In this document: positions 25,617-34,660 of the stretch, piece after piece
How the letters are laid out: every line of letters starts with the position of its first letter
Position numbering within the stretch: position 1 is the stretch's first letter
Origin: Streptomyces vietnamensis
GTDB lineage: Bacteria > Actinomycetota > Actinomycetes > Streptomycetales > Streptomycetaceae
Length of the DNA stretch: 64,000 nucleotides
Assembly (NCBI RefSeq): GCF_000830005.1
Contig: NZ_CP010408.1
Location: 124,001-188,000, forward strand
Direction: 5' to 3'
Program-made: the position numbers and the translations under genes
Notes under the pieces: generated by a model
Told to the model about the DNA's origin: nothing
The model's database searches: none
Seen by the model: the letters and a program-made list of their open reading frames with translations, nothing else

Positions 25617-25802
25617 AAGGGGGAGCCTGTCGTTCAGGCAGGAGGTGCGGTATCTCTGGTCGAGCCGCTGAGGGTACCGCCTCGCATGGATCTCTCGCGA
25701 AACGGCGGTCGCGAAGCTGACTCGGTTGACCGTGCGTGAGCGATCTGGTGGGGAGTGCGCGGTGCTGCTGGTCCGCAAGCGCCAGTGTTCCTGCCGCCGT
25801 AG

Positions 25803-26225
25803 CTAGCAGACGATGCGACCAAACTTTGCCATCTGTCGATCAACCTGCTCTTGCGTGCGGGGCGGGGAATTGCGGCAGATGACCTGCGTGCCATCTGCCG
25901 CACTCCACTTTCCGGCTACTCCTCCGTGGTGGCTGCACGCACCCTGCTTGCCGATGGAGAAGGACAGCGTCCCGTCTGCACAAACGGCCCCCTCGTAAGT
26001 CCAGTCGATCGGCGTACGCGTGGTGGGTGCCGCCGACGGTACCGAAGCCAGTCTGGCCTGCCTCTCACGCTCCTCCTGCTCGTCGCGCTTGATCCCGTCG
26101 AAGATCCCGAAGATCATGAGTGCCAGGAACGCAAGTGCGGACAGTCCGGCACAGACCATGCTGAACCAATGCCAGACCTTCTTCGCCATCTCCACGGTCC
26201 GCTGGGTTGCGGATCGCATGCTCAC
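25803..26225 (-). CDS. DUF3761 protein with membrane anchor
   Basis: A 140-residue protein. GTG 26225 is chosen because it overlaps the TGA of the upstream gene (GTGA). One membrane helix (WHWFSMVCAGLSALAFLALMIF) is followed by a charged linker and the DUF3761 motif VCADGTLSFSIGKQGACSHHGGVAGKW, with its conserved Cys pair and CSHHGGV. The C-terminal tail has another Cys pair (ICRNS and IVC). DUF3761 domains are presumed extracytoplasmic; function unknown. Coupled to a small upstream gene. Confidence 0.72.
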   Translation of the reverse strand: MSMRSATQRTVEMAKKVWHWFSMVCAGLSALAFLALMIFGIFDGIKRDEQEERERQARLASVPSAAPTTRTPIDWTYEGAVCADGTLSFSIGKQGACSHHGGVAGKWSAADGTQVICRNSPPRTQEQVDRQMAKFGRIVC

Positions 26226-26422
26226 GGCGCGCACTTTGCGTGTCTGCACATCCGGTGCGCGGCAGCCCGCTCGATGGCTTCGGCCTGCGAGCTGAACTCG
26301 ATCACGTCCTGGGGCGCAATGCCCTGCACCTCGTTGCCCTGTTGCCCAGACACCAACCCAGGACACCCTCTGGACCGGTGCACTGCGTCACCCTGCGCCG
26401 CGACCCAGTAAGGCTGACTCAC
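26222..26422 (-). CDS. Small hypothetical protein coupled to DUF3761 gene
   Basis: A 66-residue protein from GTG 26422 with a GGGGGAAGG ribosome-binding site. It begins SQPYWVAAQGDAVHRS and contains IAPQDVIEFSSQAEAIERAAAH, a short strand-helix unit, plus CRHAKC at the end. The 4-bp overlap with the downstream gene supports expression. Family not recognised. Confidence 0.5.
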   Translation of the reverse strand: MSQPYWVAAQGDAVHRSRGCPGLVSGQQGNEVQGIAPQDVIEFSSQAEAIERAAAHRMCRHAKCAP

Positions 26423-26540
26423 ACCTTCCCCCTCCCTACTTCACGAACGGCAAGCGTGCCACCTGTGCTGGATGCACACCAAGTCTTCAGGTCAGGGCAC
26501 TAGATTCGATCGAGATAAACGAGTTATCCGACGCCCGGCT

Positions 26541-26580
26541 CTGTGCGGCGGTGACCCCCAGTAGGGGGCACGCCGCACAG
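26541..26580. terminator. Strong hairpin terminator
   Basis: CTGTGCGGCG pairs with CGCCGCACAG, continued by CCCCC/GGGGG around an AGTA loop. It lies 8 nt beyond the stop of the lipoprotein gene at 26589 and probably also blocks read-through toward the DUF3761 operon. Confidence 0.8.
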
Positions 26581-26588
26581 CATCCCGG

Positions 26589-27929
26589 TTACCCAGTGGC
26601 CGGGTATGCGGTCAGGTCATCTTCCGGGGCGGGGGACAGGGCGAGTCCGGTGTACCCGTTGACGAGGAAGGGGGCGACACCCGGGCGGGTCGGCAGGTCC
26701 GCTCCGGTCTGGGAGTCCAGAGCGAGGGGGCCGTCGTTCGTCTTGCCGTAGATCCGTCCGTTCCAGACGGCTGTTACTCGCGGCGCGATGCGGTTGGCAG
26801 TCTGGTCTGGCAGCTGCCACAGCAGGGAGGCGGTGCGGTCGTTGAAGGCCCAGACCTTGTAGAGGTTTCCCTGGTTCCAGGAGCAGACGACGGTGTTGTG
26901 CCCATCATGGTCACAGCGGGAGCCGGCGATGTCCTCCGGGGCCTCGTGCTTCACCGTGCCGGTCGCGGGATCGAGGAACTGCTGGATGTGTACGCGGTAG
27001 TCGTCCTTGTTCTGTGCCTGGACGAGGAGGAGGTGTGGTCCGGCGGGCGTGACGTCGAGGTTGAGACGGTCCTCTCCGCGCCAGCGCTCGGTGCCGGTGA
27101 GCAGGTCATAGCCGCGTGCGGATTCGTAGGTCCCGTCGGAGGTTTCCAGCTCGCCTGCCACGATGTTCCCGGTTACGGCGGTCGCCTCGAACCGGTCCTT
27201 GGTCCACAGGACACGGCGTGCGGTGAGGTCGATGCCGTAGGTGGTAGCAGCGGAGAACAGGGAGGACGCGCCGGTGCTGACCGTCACGATGGCGACCTTC
27301 TCCGAGGCTCCTACGACCGAGACGGTGCGCGGGCTGCCGTCCTTTGTCCAGGACGGCAGTGTCAGGGGCAGTCTCCACTCGACCTTGTCGCTGGACGTGT
27401 CGGTGGCAGTGAGCTCGATGAAGTTGGTGGCTGCCTGGGTTCCGACTCCGGGCCGCCGTACGAAGAACGGCGCGAGGACCAGCGGATTGGCCCCTGGGGT
27501 GACGACCGGAGGAGCGGCGTTGTTGCGGTCGTTCTCGCTGAGCACACTCAGTGCATCAGCCGTGGAAGTGATGGTGGCCGTGAGCAAACCGGTGGTCGTG
27601 TTGAAGGTCAGCAGGCGGTCGAGGGTTGCCACGTAGACCTTGTCCTTGTGGAGCGCCACCGGGATCTTGCTGTCACTCAGCCAGGTTCCGCCGATGCTCA
27701 GCAGCCCGGATGAGGCCTCCCAGGGCATGAGGACGCCGGCCTGGGTGCCGAACTTTGCCGGGGGATCGTAGACGGCGCGGGCCGGTAAGGTCTGCTTGCC
27801 GGTCGGGGCGGGAGGGGCGGCATCGACGCGTTCGGGCTGCTGGGTGCAGCCGGCAGCGAAGACCATCGCGAGGGCGGCGATCAAGGCTGAGCTGCTGGAC
27901 TTGCGGACTGAATTCACGAGGCGATGCAC
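26589..27929 (-). CDS. PQQ-type beta-propeller lipoprotein
   Basis: A 446-residue protein. Residues 1-28 are a lipoprotein signal (SSSALIAALAMVFAAGC) with Cys at 28. The mature part has repeated PQQ-like blades: VALHKDKVYVATLDRLLTFNTTTG, TTYGIDLTARRVLWTKDRF, ESARGYDLLTGTERWRGED, LYKVWAFNDRTASLLWQLPD and AVWNGRIYGKTNDGPLALDSQTG. Each has the A/L-D-x-x-T-G or W signature. It is an extracytoplasmic seven- or eight-bladed propeller probably anchored to the outer face of the cytoplasmic membrane. Such proteins are common in Streptomyces; substrate unknown. Confidence 0.8.
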   Translation of the reverse strand: MHRLVNSVRKSSSSALIAALAMVFAAGCTQQPERVDAAPPAPTGKQTLPARAVYDPPAKFGTQAGVLMPWEASSGLLSIGGTWLSDSKIPVALHKDKVYVATLDRLLTFNTTTGLLTATITSTADALSVLSENDRNNAAPPVVTPGANPLVLAPFFVRRPGVGTQAATNFIELTATDTSSDKVEWRLPLTLPSWTKDGSPRTVSVVGASEKVAIVTVSTGASSLFSAATTYGIDLTARRVLWTKDRFEATAVTGNIVAGELETSDGTYESARGYDLLTGTERWRGEDRLNLDVTPAGPHLLLVQAQNKDDYRVHIQQFLDPATGTVKHEAPEDIAGSRCDHDGHNTVVCSWNQGNLYKVWAFNDRTASLLWQLPDQTANRIAPRVTAVWNGRIYGKTNDGPLALDSQTGADLPTRPGVAPFLVNGYTGLALSPAPEDDLTAYPATG

Positions 27930-28166
27930 CTTTCTCAGTAGTCAAACGATCACCCTATGGCAGCGGTTGCGAGAGCCGCACGGCCGTCTCGGATCGGCGC
28001 GGTCGGCAAGGATCGTCTCGACAGAGGTCCGGCGCCGGCGGCCTTGCGCGGCGTGCGGGTTCGCAGGCTGAGCGTCGCCCACCGCCTACGGGCCGTCGTC
28101 GCAGCGGGAATTGCGGAGCTCACCCAGCCACCGGTCCGCTCGCGTAGCGTGCGTGCGGCCGTTCGT
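27930..28166. other. Short gene-free interval
   Basis: No gene or terminator stands out between the lipoprotein gene and the helicase stop. Long open frames on the plus strand from 27957 onward are antisense shadows of the helicase. Confidence 0.4.
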
Positions 28167-30632
28167 CTACGACCAGCGCATGTCCAGCGCCGACAGCTCC
28201 TCGACCCGCTGAGCCGGCAGCTTTCCGGCCTTGACGCGCTGCTGGCTGACCCACGCTCCGAGCCGCACGGCCTGGTCGTCGACCTGCTCGGTGTGGCTGC
28301 GCGGCACTTCCAGGTGCCCTTCACGCGCGTGATACTGCCGGGCGGCGGCCAGGTTCTGGGCCCACATCTGCTCCCGTGTGCGCTTGGCCGGCGTCGCGGT
28401 GATGCCCACCATGCTGGTGAGCATCCACTGCTGGGTCGCGGTCAGCTTGGTGAAGCCGGCCCGTTGGGCGGCGGCCCACCGGCCCAGGTCTTCGCCGTCC
28501 ACGACGACCAGGCCGGCCTTGTCCGGCAGCGGGCTCCCGCCCTTGGTGTGGCTCCAGGCGAGGCGGAAGAGGCGCTGCCAGTCGATGCTCCAGTTCGGGC
28601 ACCAGCCGGGGTCGATCTCCTCCAGAGCCTGCCGTCGCTCGTCCGACAGGGGGCTCGTGCCGCCGTCCGGTTCGGGAAGGCCTGCGGCGCGGCAGCGCTC
28701 GAGCTCGTCGGCCTTGCGGGCGGCTGCCCGCTGGTTCTTCAGCCAGCGGCCCACCGGGTACTCGCCCTGGGTGGCGTCGACCGGTGCGGCCAGGCCGACT
28801 TCGTGCTCGGCCGCCCAGGCGGCGGCCGCGGCCAGGCCTTCTGCGAAGCCGGCGTCGAACGGCGCCCAGACCATGCCCAGCTTTTCCAGCTGCGCGGTGC
28901 GCTCGGCGTCCAGGCGGCCGGCGTTGTAGTGACGGCGGCAGTCGGTGACCCATACGCCGAGGGGGAAGTCGGCCGGGCTCCACTCGTCGGGGGTGCGGTA
29001 GCCGTAGGGCACCCGCAGGTCCTGGTGCTCGGCGGCGTAGCGCTGGGCGGCCTGGATGCCACGCCGCCAGTGGACACGCTCGGGGTTGAGGACGCGCAGC
29101 TCGATGAAGGCGGCCAGCTGGCGCGCGTCGCGCGGGGCGGAGAACCGCAGCAGTTCCTTCGCGGGCCGGCTCACCGAGGTCGTGCCCTCCCCGTCGTCCT
29201 GGTCCAGGTCTTCGTCGGCGCTCTCCTCGCTCGGCTCGGGTGCACGGGCGGCGGAGCGGCTGGGTTCGGTGAGCTTCTCGATCCGGGCGTCGTGCGCACG
29301 CAGGGCGGTCAGCAGCTTGGCCAGCCCGGCGTAGGCGGGGGAGGTGAGCATGGCGTCCGGGCGCTCGCCGGGGGCCAGGAAAGCGGGCACGACCAGCGTG
29401 GCGATCTTGCCTTCTCCGGGGTGCATGCGCAGCGCGCGGCCGACGGCCTGGACCAGGTCCGGCATGGAGCCGCGGACGTCGCAGAAGACGACAGCGTCGC
29501 ATTCCCGGGTGTCGACACCCTCCCCGAGGACTTTCACCGACGCGACCAGGGACAGTGCCGCCTCGGTGCCGGCATCGGTGACTCCGGCGGCCAGCTGGCC
29601 GAGCACGCTGCGCCGGTGGGCCGGCTTGTGCTCGCCGTGCAGCCACTCCGCCCACACCTCGTCCTCGGCCGGATACAGGTCGAGGTCCTTCGCGTGGAGC
29701 TCGCCAGCCTTGGCCGGCAGACCCAGGGCGAAGGCTTCGGCTTCGGCAACCCGCTGGTGGAAGGAGAGAACGCGGCGCAGTTCTTCCTCCGTCGCCGCCT
29801 TCAGCGTCGCGGCCTGCAGTGCGCCGAGACGTTTGCCGCGGGCCTCTTCGCTGCCGTCGCCGGCGGTGCGCAGGGCCGTGTTCAGAGACGGGTCCTGCAC
29901 GTCGACCACCAGTACCTGGTAGGGAGCGACGATGCCCCGGTTGATCGCCTCCTCCAGCGACAGGAAGTACGCCACGCTGCCGAAAACGCCGTCGGGGTCG
30001 TCCAGCATCGAGGCGACCAGCTCGCCCGGGCCGCGACGGCCGGGCTCGTCCTCGTCGGCCTCTCCGGCCTGCCACACCCTGGGGGTCGCGGTCATGTAGA
30101 GGCGCCGTTCGGCGGGGATGCGGATGTTGTCGTGGACGACGGCCCAGGGCTTTCCGGTCCGGCCGCTGGTGCGGTGGGCCTCGTCCACGATGATCAGGTT
30201 CCACAGGGGCAGGCCCGCTGCGTGGGCCTTCTCCAGGAAGCCCAGGCCGAGGGAGGCGTAGGTCGCGAACACGGTGACGCGGCCCGGCTCGCGGGTGAGC
30301 CGGACCAGCTCGTCGGCGTCGGTGGTGTTGGGGAATCCGGCCTCGTCCGACTTGAGGGAGGAGACACCGAAGAACGTGCCGGGCCGGCCTCCGTCGCGCC
30401 ATGCACGGGCGGTCTGCTCCAGGAGGTCGAGCGAGGGGACCAGGACCAGGACCCGGTCGGCGTCGAGTTCTTCGGCAGTGTGCACGGCCACCAGCGTCTT
30501 GCCGCTGCCGGTGGCCATGACGACCTGGGTCCGCAGGCCGGCGGGCGGCAGCAGCGCGCCCGCAGGCAGTTCGAGCTTGCGCACCGTGGCGACGACCGCC
30601 TCGGCCTGGTGCTCCCGCAGGGGCTTGAGCAT
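28167..30632 (-). CDS. DEAD/DEAH helicase with helicase-associated domains
   Basis: An 821-residue protein. The superfamily 2 core has motif I ATGSGKT (about 40-46), motif II DEAH (150-153), motif III MTATPR and motif VI QAVGRALRM, with GEGVDTRECDAVVFCD before it. The C-terminal third carries three or four helicase-associated (HA) repeats recognisable by W/F-centred modules (WRRGIQAAQRYAAEHQDLRVP, LGVWVTDCRRHYNAGRL, YPVGRWLKNQRAAAR, LGAWVSQQRVKAGKL). HA-domain helicases are typical of actinomycete plasmids and chromosome arms. TtrA-like helicases near telomeres assist conjugal transfer; whether this is TtrA itself is not certain. Upstream DNA carries GGGCAAGCC and GTGACCGAT motifs. Confidence 0.85.
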   Translation of the reverse strand: MLKPLREHQAEAVVATVRKLELPAGALLPPAGLRTQVVMATGSGKTLVAVHTAEELDADRVLVLVPSLDLLEQTARAWRDGGRPGTFFGVSSLKSDEAGFPNTTDADELVRLTREPGRVTVFATYASLGLGFLEKAHAAGLPLWNLIIVDEAHRTSGRTGKPWAVVHDNIRIPAERRLYMTATPRVWQAGEADEDEPGRRGPGELVASMLDDPDGVFGSVAYFLSLEEAINRGIVAPYQVLVVDVQDPSLNTALRTAGDGSEEARGKRLGALQAATLKAATEEELRRVLSFHQRVAEAEAFALGLPAKAGELHAKDLDLYPAEDEVWAEWLHGEHKPAHRRSVLGQLAAGVTDAGTEAALSLVASVKVLGEGVDTRECDAVVFCDVRGSMPDLVQAVGRALRMHPGEGKIATLVVPAFLAPGERPDAMLTSPAYAGLAKLLTALRAHDARIEKLTEPSRSAARAPEPSEESADEDLDQDDGEGTTSVSRPAKELLRFSAPRDARQLAAFIELRVLNPERVHWRRGIQAAQRYAAEHQDLRVPYGYRTPDEWSPADFPLGVWVTDCRRHYNAGRLDAERTAQLEKLGMVWAPFDAGFAEGLAAAAAWAAEHEVGLAAPVDATQGEYPVGRWLKNQRAAARKADELERCRAAGLPEPDGGTSPLSDERRQALEEIDPGWCPNWSIDWQRLFRLAWSHTKGGSPLPDKAGLVVVDGEDLGRWAAAQRAGFTKLTATQQWMLTSMVGITATPAKRTREQMWAQNLAAARQYHAREGHLEVPRSHTEQVDDQAVRLGAWVSQQRVKAGKLPAQRVEELSALDMRWS

Positions 30633-30872
30633 CGGTGTCTCTCACTCTCTGGGCGTCGGACGAGGCTTCCATCGACGGTGGGCCGTCGTCCAGCTCACCC
30701 CAAGGCTTTCGCCGTGGGGTAGTCGGTGAGGTGATGCAAAAGGTGACAACCCCAGGCCATTATGCAGACATCGAATATGCATTGCAAGGGAATGCATTGC
30801 TGTCTGTCGCTTCTCTTGCCTGTTCCGGAGGAACACCACCCGGCCCATGCTCATCGGACATAGTCGACTCAG

Positions 30873-31115
30873 GCTTGCCCGCCAGGGTGAGACGAGACGT
30901 CAGCCACGGGCTGGGCAAGCCTGGACGCGTGACCGGTCACTGGCCGTGCAGCTAGTGACCGATGAGGCACTCGGCGACCGGTCACCGCGCTGACCTGCGG
31001 TTTGGCCGATCCGGGCAAGCCTGACCGACACCTGGGCAAGCCTGGTGACCGACCAGGAAGGCAGCGGGCAAGCCCTCCCGCTCCTCAAGAGAAGGGCCCG
31101 TAACCGACCGATTCC
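30873..31115. repeat. Iteron-like motifs upstream of the helicase
   Basis: GCTTGCCC at 30873-30880; GGGCAAGCC at 30913-30921, 31013-31021, near 31034 and near 31063; the palindrome GTGACCGGTCAC at 30929-30940; GTGACCGAT at 30955-30963; and further GTGACCGA and GTAACCGA relatives to 31110. The wider 30633-31337 stretch has no supported gene. This is the same motif pair as at 1236-1665. Confidence 0.7.
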
Positions 31116-31337
31116 GACCGGCGAACAGCCGCTCAACCTCTCGTACGGAAGGACTCGCATGACGGCCCCCGCCAGCCGCGCCTGACGCGCTCCGCAGCGG
31201 CTGCTGAGGCCAGCCCGGTTGACCTCGACGCCCAGCAGGCAGCCGCCAACAGCTGGCCGGGACACGACCGCTACTCCGGATGGTTCGGAACTGGCGCGCC
31301 CGTAGTGCTTTGAGGGTCCGGGGTGTGGCCCCTCCGG

Positions 31338-32189
31338 TCAGCTTTCGAGCATCCCGCCATTGAGGTACCAGGACGATGCTGCGAGGCCGTAGAGGAGAGC
31401 GGTATCCAAGCTGTTGGGGTTGGCCTCCTCGGCGCTTTCGGCTTCGTCTTCGAGCTGCGCGCGAAGTTGCTCAGGTCCCGAGGACGCCAGCAGCTTGGCG
31501 TCTCGTCTCAGGCGGTTGGCCAGGCGGCTGGCTGTTGCGTCTGAGTACCGGTCCTTGAGTTTGTGACTCGTGAAGTGATGCTCCAGTCGTTGAGCCTTGA
31601 CCTCCGGCCAGTGAGGAGGCGGACAGACGAAGTAGACCGCTGCGACACCGCGCTCTGTTGGATGGACCTCTGCGAAGAGCCATCGCTCTTCCCCGAGATC
31701 GTCGAAGTAGGGATGGAAGGCTTCTTTGGCGAGTTCAGCGGCGAGTGTGTTGCTCTTGCCTTGGTTGCAGGGGCCGCAGACGGGCACCAGGTTGAGCGGC
31801 GTCAATGCCAAAAGAGGGAAGGTGGCCTTCGGCGCGTGGTGGTCGATCTGAGAAACCGGCTGGTATCCGCACAGGGGGCACATGTTGTGTACTGCGGCGG
31901 CCTTGAGTGCGTCATAGAGCCTTCGGCCTGGCGCCCGGTCGACCAGAGCTGTCTTGTACGTATCGTGGAAGTGCTCCTTGTCCATGTCCTCCTTCTGGGA
32001 GTCGGCCTCAGAGAGAAGCAGTGCGAGCAGCTCCCCGGCCTCGCCGGCCTTTCTGTAAGCGTCCTCCTCCGCTATCAGTTCCGGGAGCCGGGCTTGGAGC
32101 GTCTGGCCCCAGTCCTGGGTGTCCAGCCACGTGGTACAGGCCGTGAGTACGTCGCGGACGGTGATGGTTGGTCTCGGCGGCCACAGCAT
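31338..32189 (-). CDS. HNH endonuclease, Septu PtuB-like
   Basis: A 283-residue protein whose ATG shares one base with the stop of the upstream ATPase gene (TGATG). The HNH domain is clear: CPLCG (C104, C107), IDHHAPK (D116-H117-H118), PLNLVPVCGPCNQGKS (N133, C138, C141, N142, K145). Two Cys pairs would bind structural zinc and the His/Asn residues form the beta-beta-alpha metal nuclease centre. Paired with an AAA ATPase in this order, it fits the anti-phage Septu system (PtuA-PtuB). Flanking helices at the N- and C-terminus are typical. Assignment to Septu is by architecture. Confidence 0.75.
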   Translation of the reverse strand: MLWPPRPTITVRDVLTACTTWLDTQDWGQTLQARLPELIAEEDAYRKAGEAGELLALLLSEADSQKEDMDKEHFHDTYKTALVDRAPGRRLYDALKAAAVHNMCPLCGYQPVSQIDHHAPKATFPLLALTPLNLVPVCGPCNQGKSNTLAAELAKEAFHPYFDDLGEERWLFAEVHPTERGVAAVYFVCPPPHWPEVKAQRLEHHFTSHKLKDRYSDATASRLANRLRRDAKLLASSGPEQLRAQLEDEAESAEEANPNSLDTALLYGLAASSWYLNGGMLES

Positions 32190-33682
32190 CAGCGTGTCTC
32201 CTGTGCCCGCGCGAACGTCATCGCACGCAGAAGCGCCCGGGCCTCTCCGCCCAGTCCAGTGAACCGGCGGGAGATCTCCTTGTAGGTGCCGCCTCGCGCT
32301 ACCTCTGCGGCGATCGCGGCGTGGAAGCCGGTCGATTCGACCTCCAGGCCGAAAGCCTCGTAGGTCAGCTCTCCAACGCTCTCACCGTAAGTCTCGATAG
32401 TCGGACGGTGAGCCGTGAGCTCGTCACCATGGCGGTTCATCATCCATACGCAGGACGCTGGGACTTCCTGCAGCACGACGGGGGAGTGGGTTGCGACCAC
32501 GGCCATTCCGTTGCGGTGACTGAGTAGATCGGACAGTGCACGGGTCAGGGCTGCGAGCAGAGGCGGGTGCAGATGCGTCTCGGGTTCGTCGATGAGGACC
32601 AAGGTGCGTTCACCGACGACCTCGATCAGGCGGGTCACCATCAGGAGGACCACCGCGTGCCCGGAGCTCAGGCTGTCGAAGACCTCGCCCATCCGCTTCT
32701 CGAAGGTGCGGGTGCGGCCTTCCCTCATCATGGCGTTGATCACCGGCATGTGGTCATCGAGGAAGCCACTCGCGTTGTAGTTGAGCGTTTCGATGGCCTC
32801 TCGCCAGCGCCTGCCTCTTGACCCGATCCGCGCGGTGGCGAAGCTGTGGACGAAGTCTTCACGCCATTCAGCCTCAGTCTTGAGGCGCAGTCCGTCGGGG
32901 TGGCGCAGGCCGATGTAGTCGAACGATGTAGTGGCGGTGCGCGACAGGTCGTACGGCCGGTCGAAGGGACTGAAGGAGACGACGACGCAGCCGGTGAAGC
33001 TGTTGTCCTCGTAGCGGGACTGGCTCTGCACGCTGATCCGTCCCGCTGCCGCGGCCTCGGCGATACCGTGCAGCATCGTGGACTTCCCGACGCCGTTGCG
33101 GCCGATCAGGGCGTGCAGGTTCGTGGGAGGCACACTCCCCGGCACGGCCTCAAACACGAACTCGTGCGGGGGAAGCAGGCCCTCCTGGTCGGGGGTGTAG
33201 CTCCAGTTGAAGGGAACAACGCGTGCCCGCAGTCCCGTGGCAATGCGGTTCGCGTTGGCAAGCTGTCGTTCGTCGCGGCCGCGGAGAAGCGACTTCTGGT
33301 ACACGTCCAGTTTCCGTGTGGCCGGGGGTGCCCCCCTGAGGGCGACATCGTTGAGGGCGCTGAGGATGTCGCGACCCGTGCCCGCGCCTGGGAGGCCTCG
33401 CAGTGTCTCGTAGTAGTCGTCCTCGTGCGCAAGGCTGAAGAACTCGGGGCTCAGGGCGGTGAACTCACGAGGGAGGATGTCCGCTGTCCGGGTGGGCCCG
33501 TCGGAGCGCATCGAGACATGGCCGATCCTCAGAAATCCGACCTTGACCAGCCTTGCGTCGCCCAGGCGGACCACGAGGTCGAAGGTGGTCAAGAATCCGA
33601 AGTCGTTCCAGCTGTCGTTGACCAGGTAGGCCCCCGGGCGGTCCGGCGTCTCATCCCCGTACTCCAACACCGTGAACTGCAC
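32189..33682 (-). CDS. AAA/ABC-type ATPase, Septu PtuA-like
   Basis: A 497-residue protein. GTG 33682 is chosen over an upstream in-frame start because GGAGGGGG lies about 7 nt before it. Walker A GRNGVGKST is at about 194-202, an ABC-signature-like LSSGH at about 338-342, and Walker B LVLIDEPETHLHP at about 361-373, followed by VVATHSPVVLQEVP. This is the AAA_21/OLD-like ATPase layout used by many defence systems (Septu PtuA, Gabija GajA, retron effectors). No TOPRIM domain is seen, which argues against GajA. It is translationally coupled to the HNH nuclease gene. Confidence 0.75.
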   Translation of the reverse strand: MQFTVLEYGDETPDRPGAYLVNDSWNDFGFLTTFDLVVRLGDARLVKVGFLRIGHVSMRSDGPTRTADILPREFTALSPEFFSLAHEDDYYETLRGLPGAGTGRDILSALNDVALRGAPPATRKLDVYQKSLLRGRDERQLANANRIATGLRARVVPFNWSYTPDQEGLLPPHEFVFEAVPGSVPPTNLHALIGRNGVGKSTMLHGIAEAAAAGRISVQSQSRYEDNSFTGCVVVSFSPFDRPYDLSRTATTSFDYIGLRHPDGLRLKTEAEWREDFVHSFATARIGSRGRRWREAIETLNYNASGFLDDHMPVINAMMREGRTRTFEKRMGEVFDSLSSGHAVVLLMVTRLIEVVGERTLVLIDEPETHLHPPLLAALTRALSDLLSHRNGMAVVATHSPVVLQEVPASCVWMMNRHGDELTAHRPTIETYGESVGELTYEAFGLEVESTGFHAAIAAEVARGGTYKEISRRFTGLGGEARALLRAMTFARAQETR

Positions 33683-33850
33683 TGCAGGCCCCCTCCGTGG
33701 ACTGGTTTGCCAGTAAGAGTGCCGCAGGAGCACAGGGAAGGCGAACAGCCGTTACGCCTGAGACCGCTCAGTCAGGCTGACCTGTGCCAGCCTGGCGAAG
33801 GTGAGTCTGGCCCCGGTTGCGGAGAGCCGCAGCAAGGAGCCAGATTTCCC
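33683..33850. other. Intergenic spacer
   Basis: Contains the probable promoter of the Septu-like operon; no distinct element identified. Confidence 0.35.
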
Positions 33851-34660
33851 TTAAGCCCAGGGCGCCCAGGCCCGGATCTCAAGACCGACGATTTCGGTTC
33901 CGGGTTCGACGCGGTCGTTGTCGACCAGCCACTTCTGGACCGCGGCGGTTACGTCGCCCCCGGCCGCGTCGACCCACGCTTTGAATTCGACGCCGTCGAA
34001 GCCCTCCTCGCCGGACCCAGGGCCGCCGCGGTTGTCGGCGTAGGCCCGCTCCTCCGTACCGTCCCGCCGCTGGACGACGTTGCGCCGCAGCCCGGGGGAA
34101 TCTGTGATCCGGCCCGCGTCGTGCTTGAAGGCCCCCTTGCGGGCTCGCACGGTGAACGCGATCTTGCCGCCGAACTGGGCCGCGTCCTCCACGACCGGCC
34201 GCAGCCTGCTTGCGCCGGAGGCGATGTGCTGGCGGCCGGCCCTGGCCAGCGACGATGACCAGGCTTTGACGGGCTTGCCGTCCGAGCCGATCACGGGCCT
34301 GCCCCTGCGGTCCTTGACCGTTTTCTCCGCCCGGACGCGGTTCTTGCCCCGCACCCGGGCCTTGTATCCGGACTTGTTCAGACGCGGCTGGACGTGGCCG
34401 GCGGCCAGGGCCTTGAGGCTGGCGATGTCGCGGGGCCCGCCGGCCTGGACCTCCTGGACCACGGCCCGCAGCGCTTCCACCATCGACGCGCCCTTGTTCT
34501 TGGTGAAGAACTGCGAGACCAGGGACGGGTTACGGCCGAGGATCTCCCCGACCTGCTTCTTGTTGAAGCCCGCGTCCAGCAGCTGCTCGGTGAGCCGCGC
34601 CGCCTCGTTGCGCTGCACACGACGGCCGCTGTCGGCACCCCGCTTCTTTCGCGGCGTCAT
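33851..34660 (-). CDS. Tpc-like putative terminal protein
   Basis: A 269-residue basic protein. ATG 34660 overlaps the stop of the upstream small gene (ATGA). An N-terminal helix-turn-helix is visible (AARLTEQLLDAGFNKKQVGEILGRNPSLVSQFF), followed by a strongly basic segment (KSGYKARVRGKNRVRAEKTVKDRRG) and a mixed C-terminal domain. Position as third gene after a 742-residue protein and a small gene matches the tac - small gene - tpc order of plasmid SCP1, whose Tpc (259 residues) caps linear ends covalently. Size, HTH and order support the call; sequence identity cannot be checked here. Confidence 0.6.
   Translation of the reverse strand: MTPRKKRGADSGRRVQRNEAARLTEQLLDAGFNKKQVGEILGRNPSLVSQFFTKNKGASMVEALRAVVQEVQAGGPRDIASLKALAAGHVQPRLNKSGYKARVRGKNRVRAEKTVKDRRGRPVIGSDGKPVKAWSSSLARAGRQHIASGASRLRPVVEDAAQFGGKIAFTVRARKGAFKHDAGRITDSPGLRRNVVQRRDGTEERAYADNRGGPGSGEEGFDGVEFKAWVDAAGGDVTAAVQKWLVDNDRVEPGTEIVGLEIRAWAPWA

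Noticed and set aside
26222..26503. Plus-strand frame over 26207-26503
   Set aside because: Antisense to the small coupled gene and its upstream region; no ribosome-binding site or motif.
27957..30722. 921-codon open frame on the plus strand
   Set aside because: Exact antisense of the DEAD/DEAH helicase; low-complexity Gly/Val/Leu-rich translation without motifs, as expected from GC-rich shadow frames.
32189..33682. Gabija GajA
   Set aside because: The ATPase has no TOPRIM segment and its partner is an HNH nuclease, not a UvrD-type helicase.
32846..34258. 470-codon open frame on the plus strand
   Set aside because: Runs across two opposing real genes and the gap between; no motifs.
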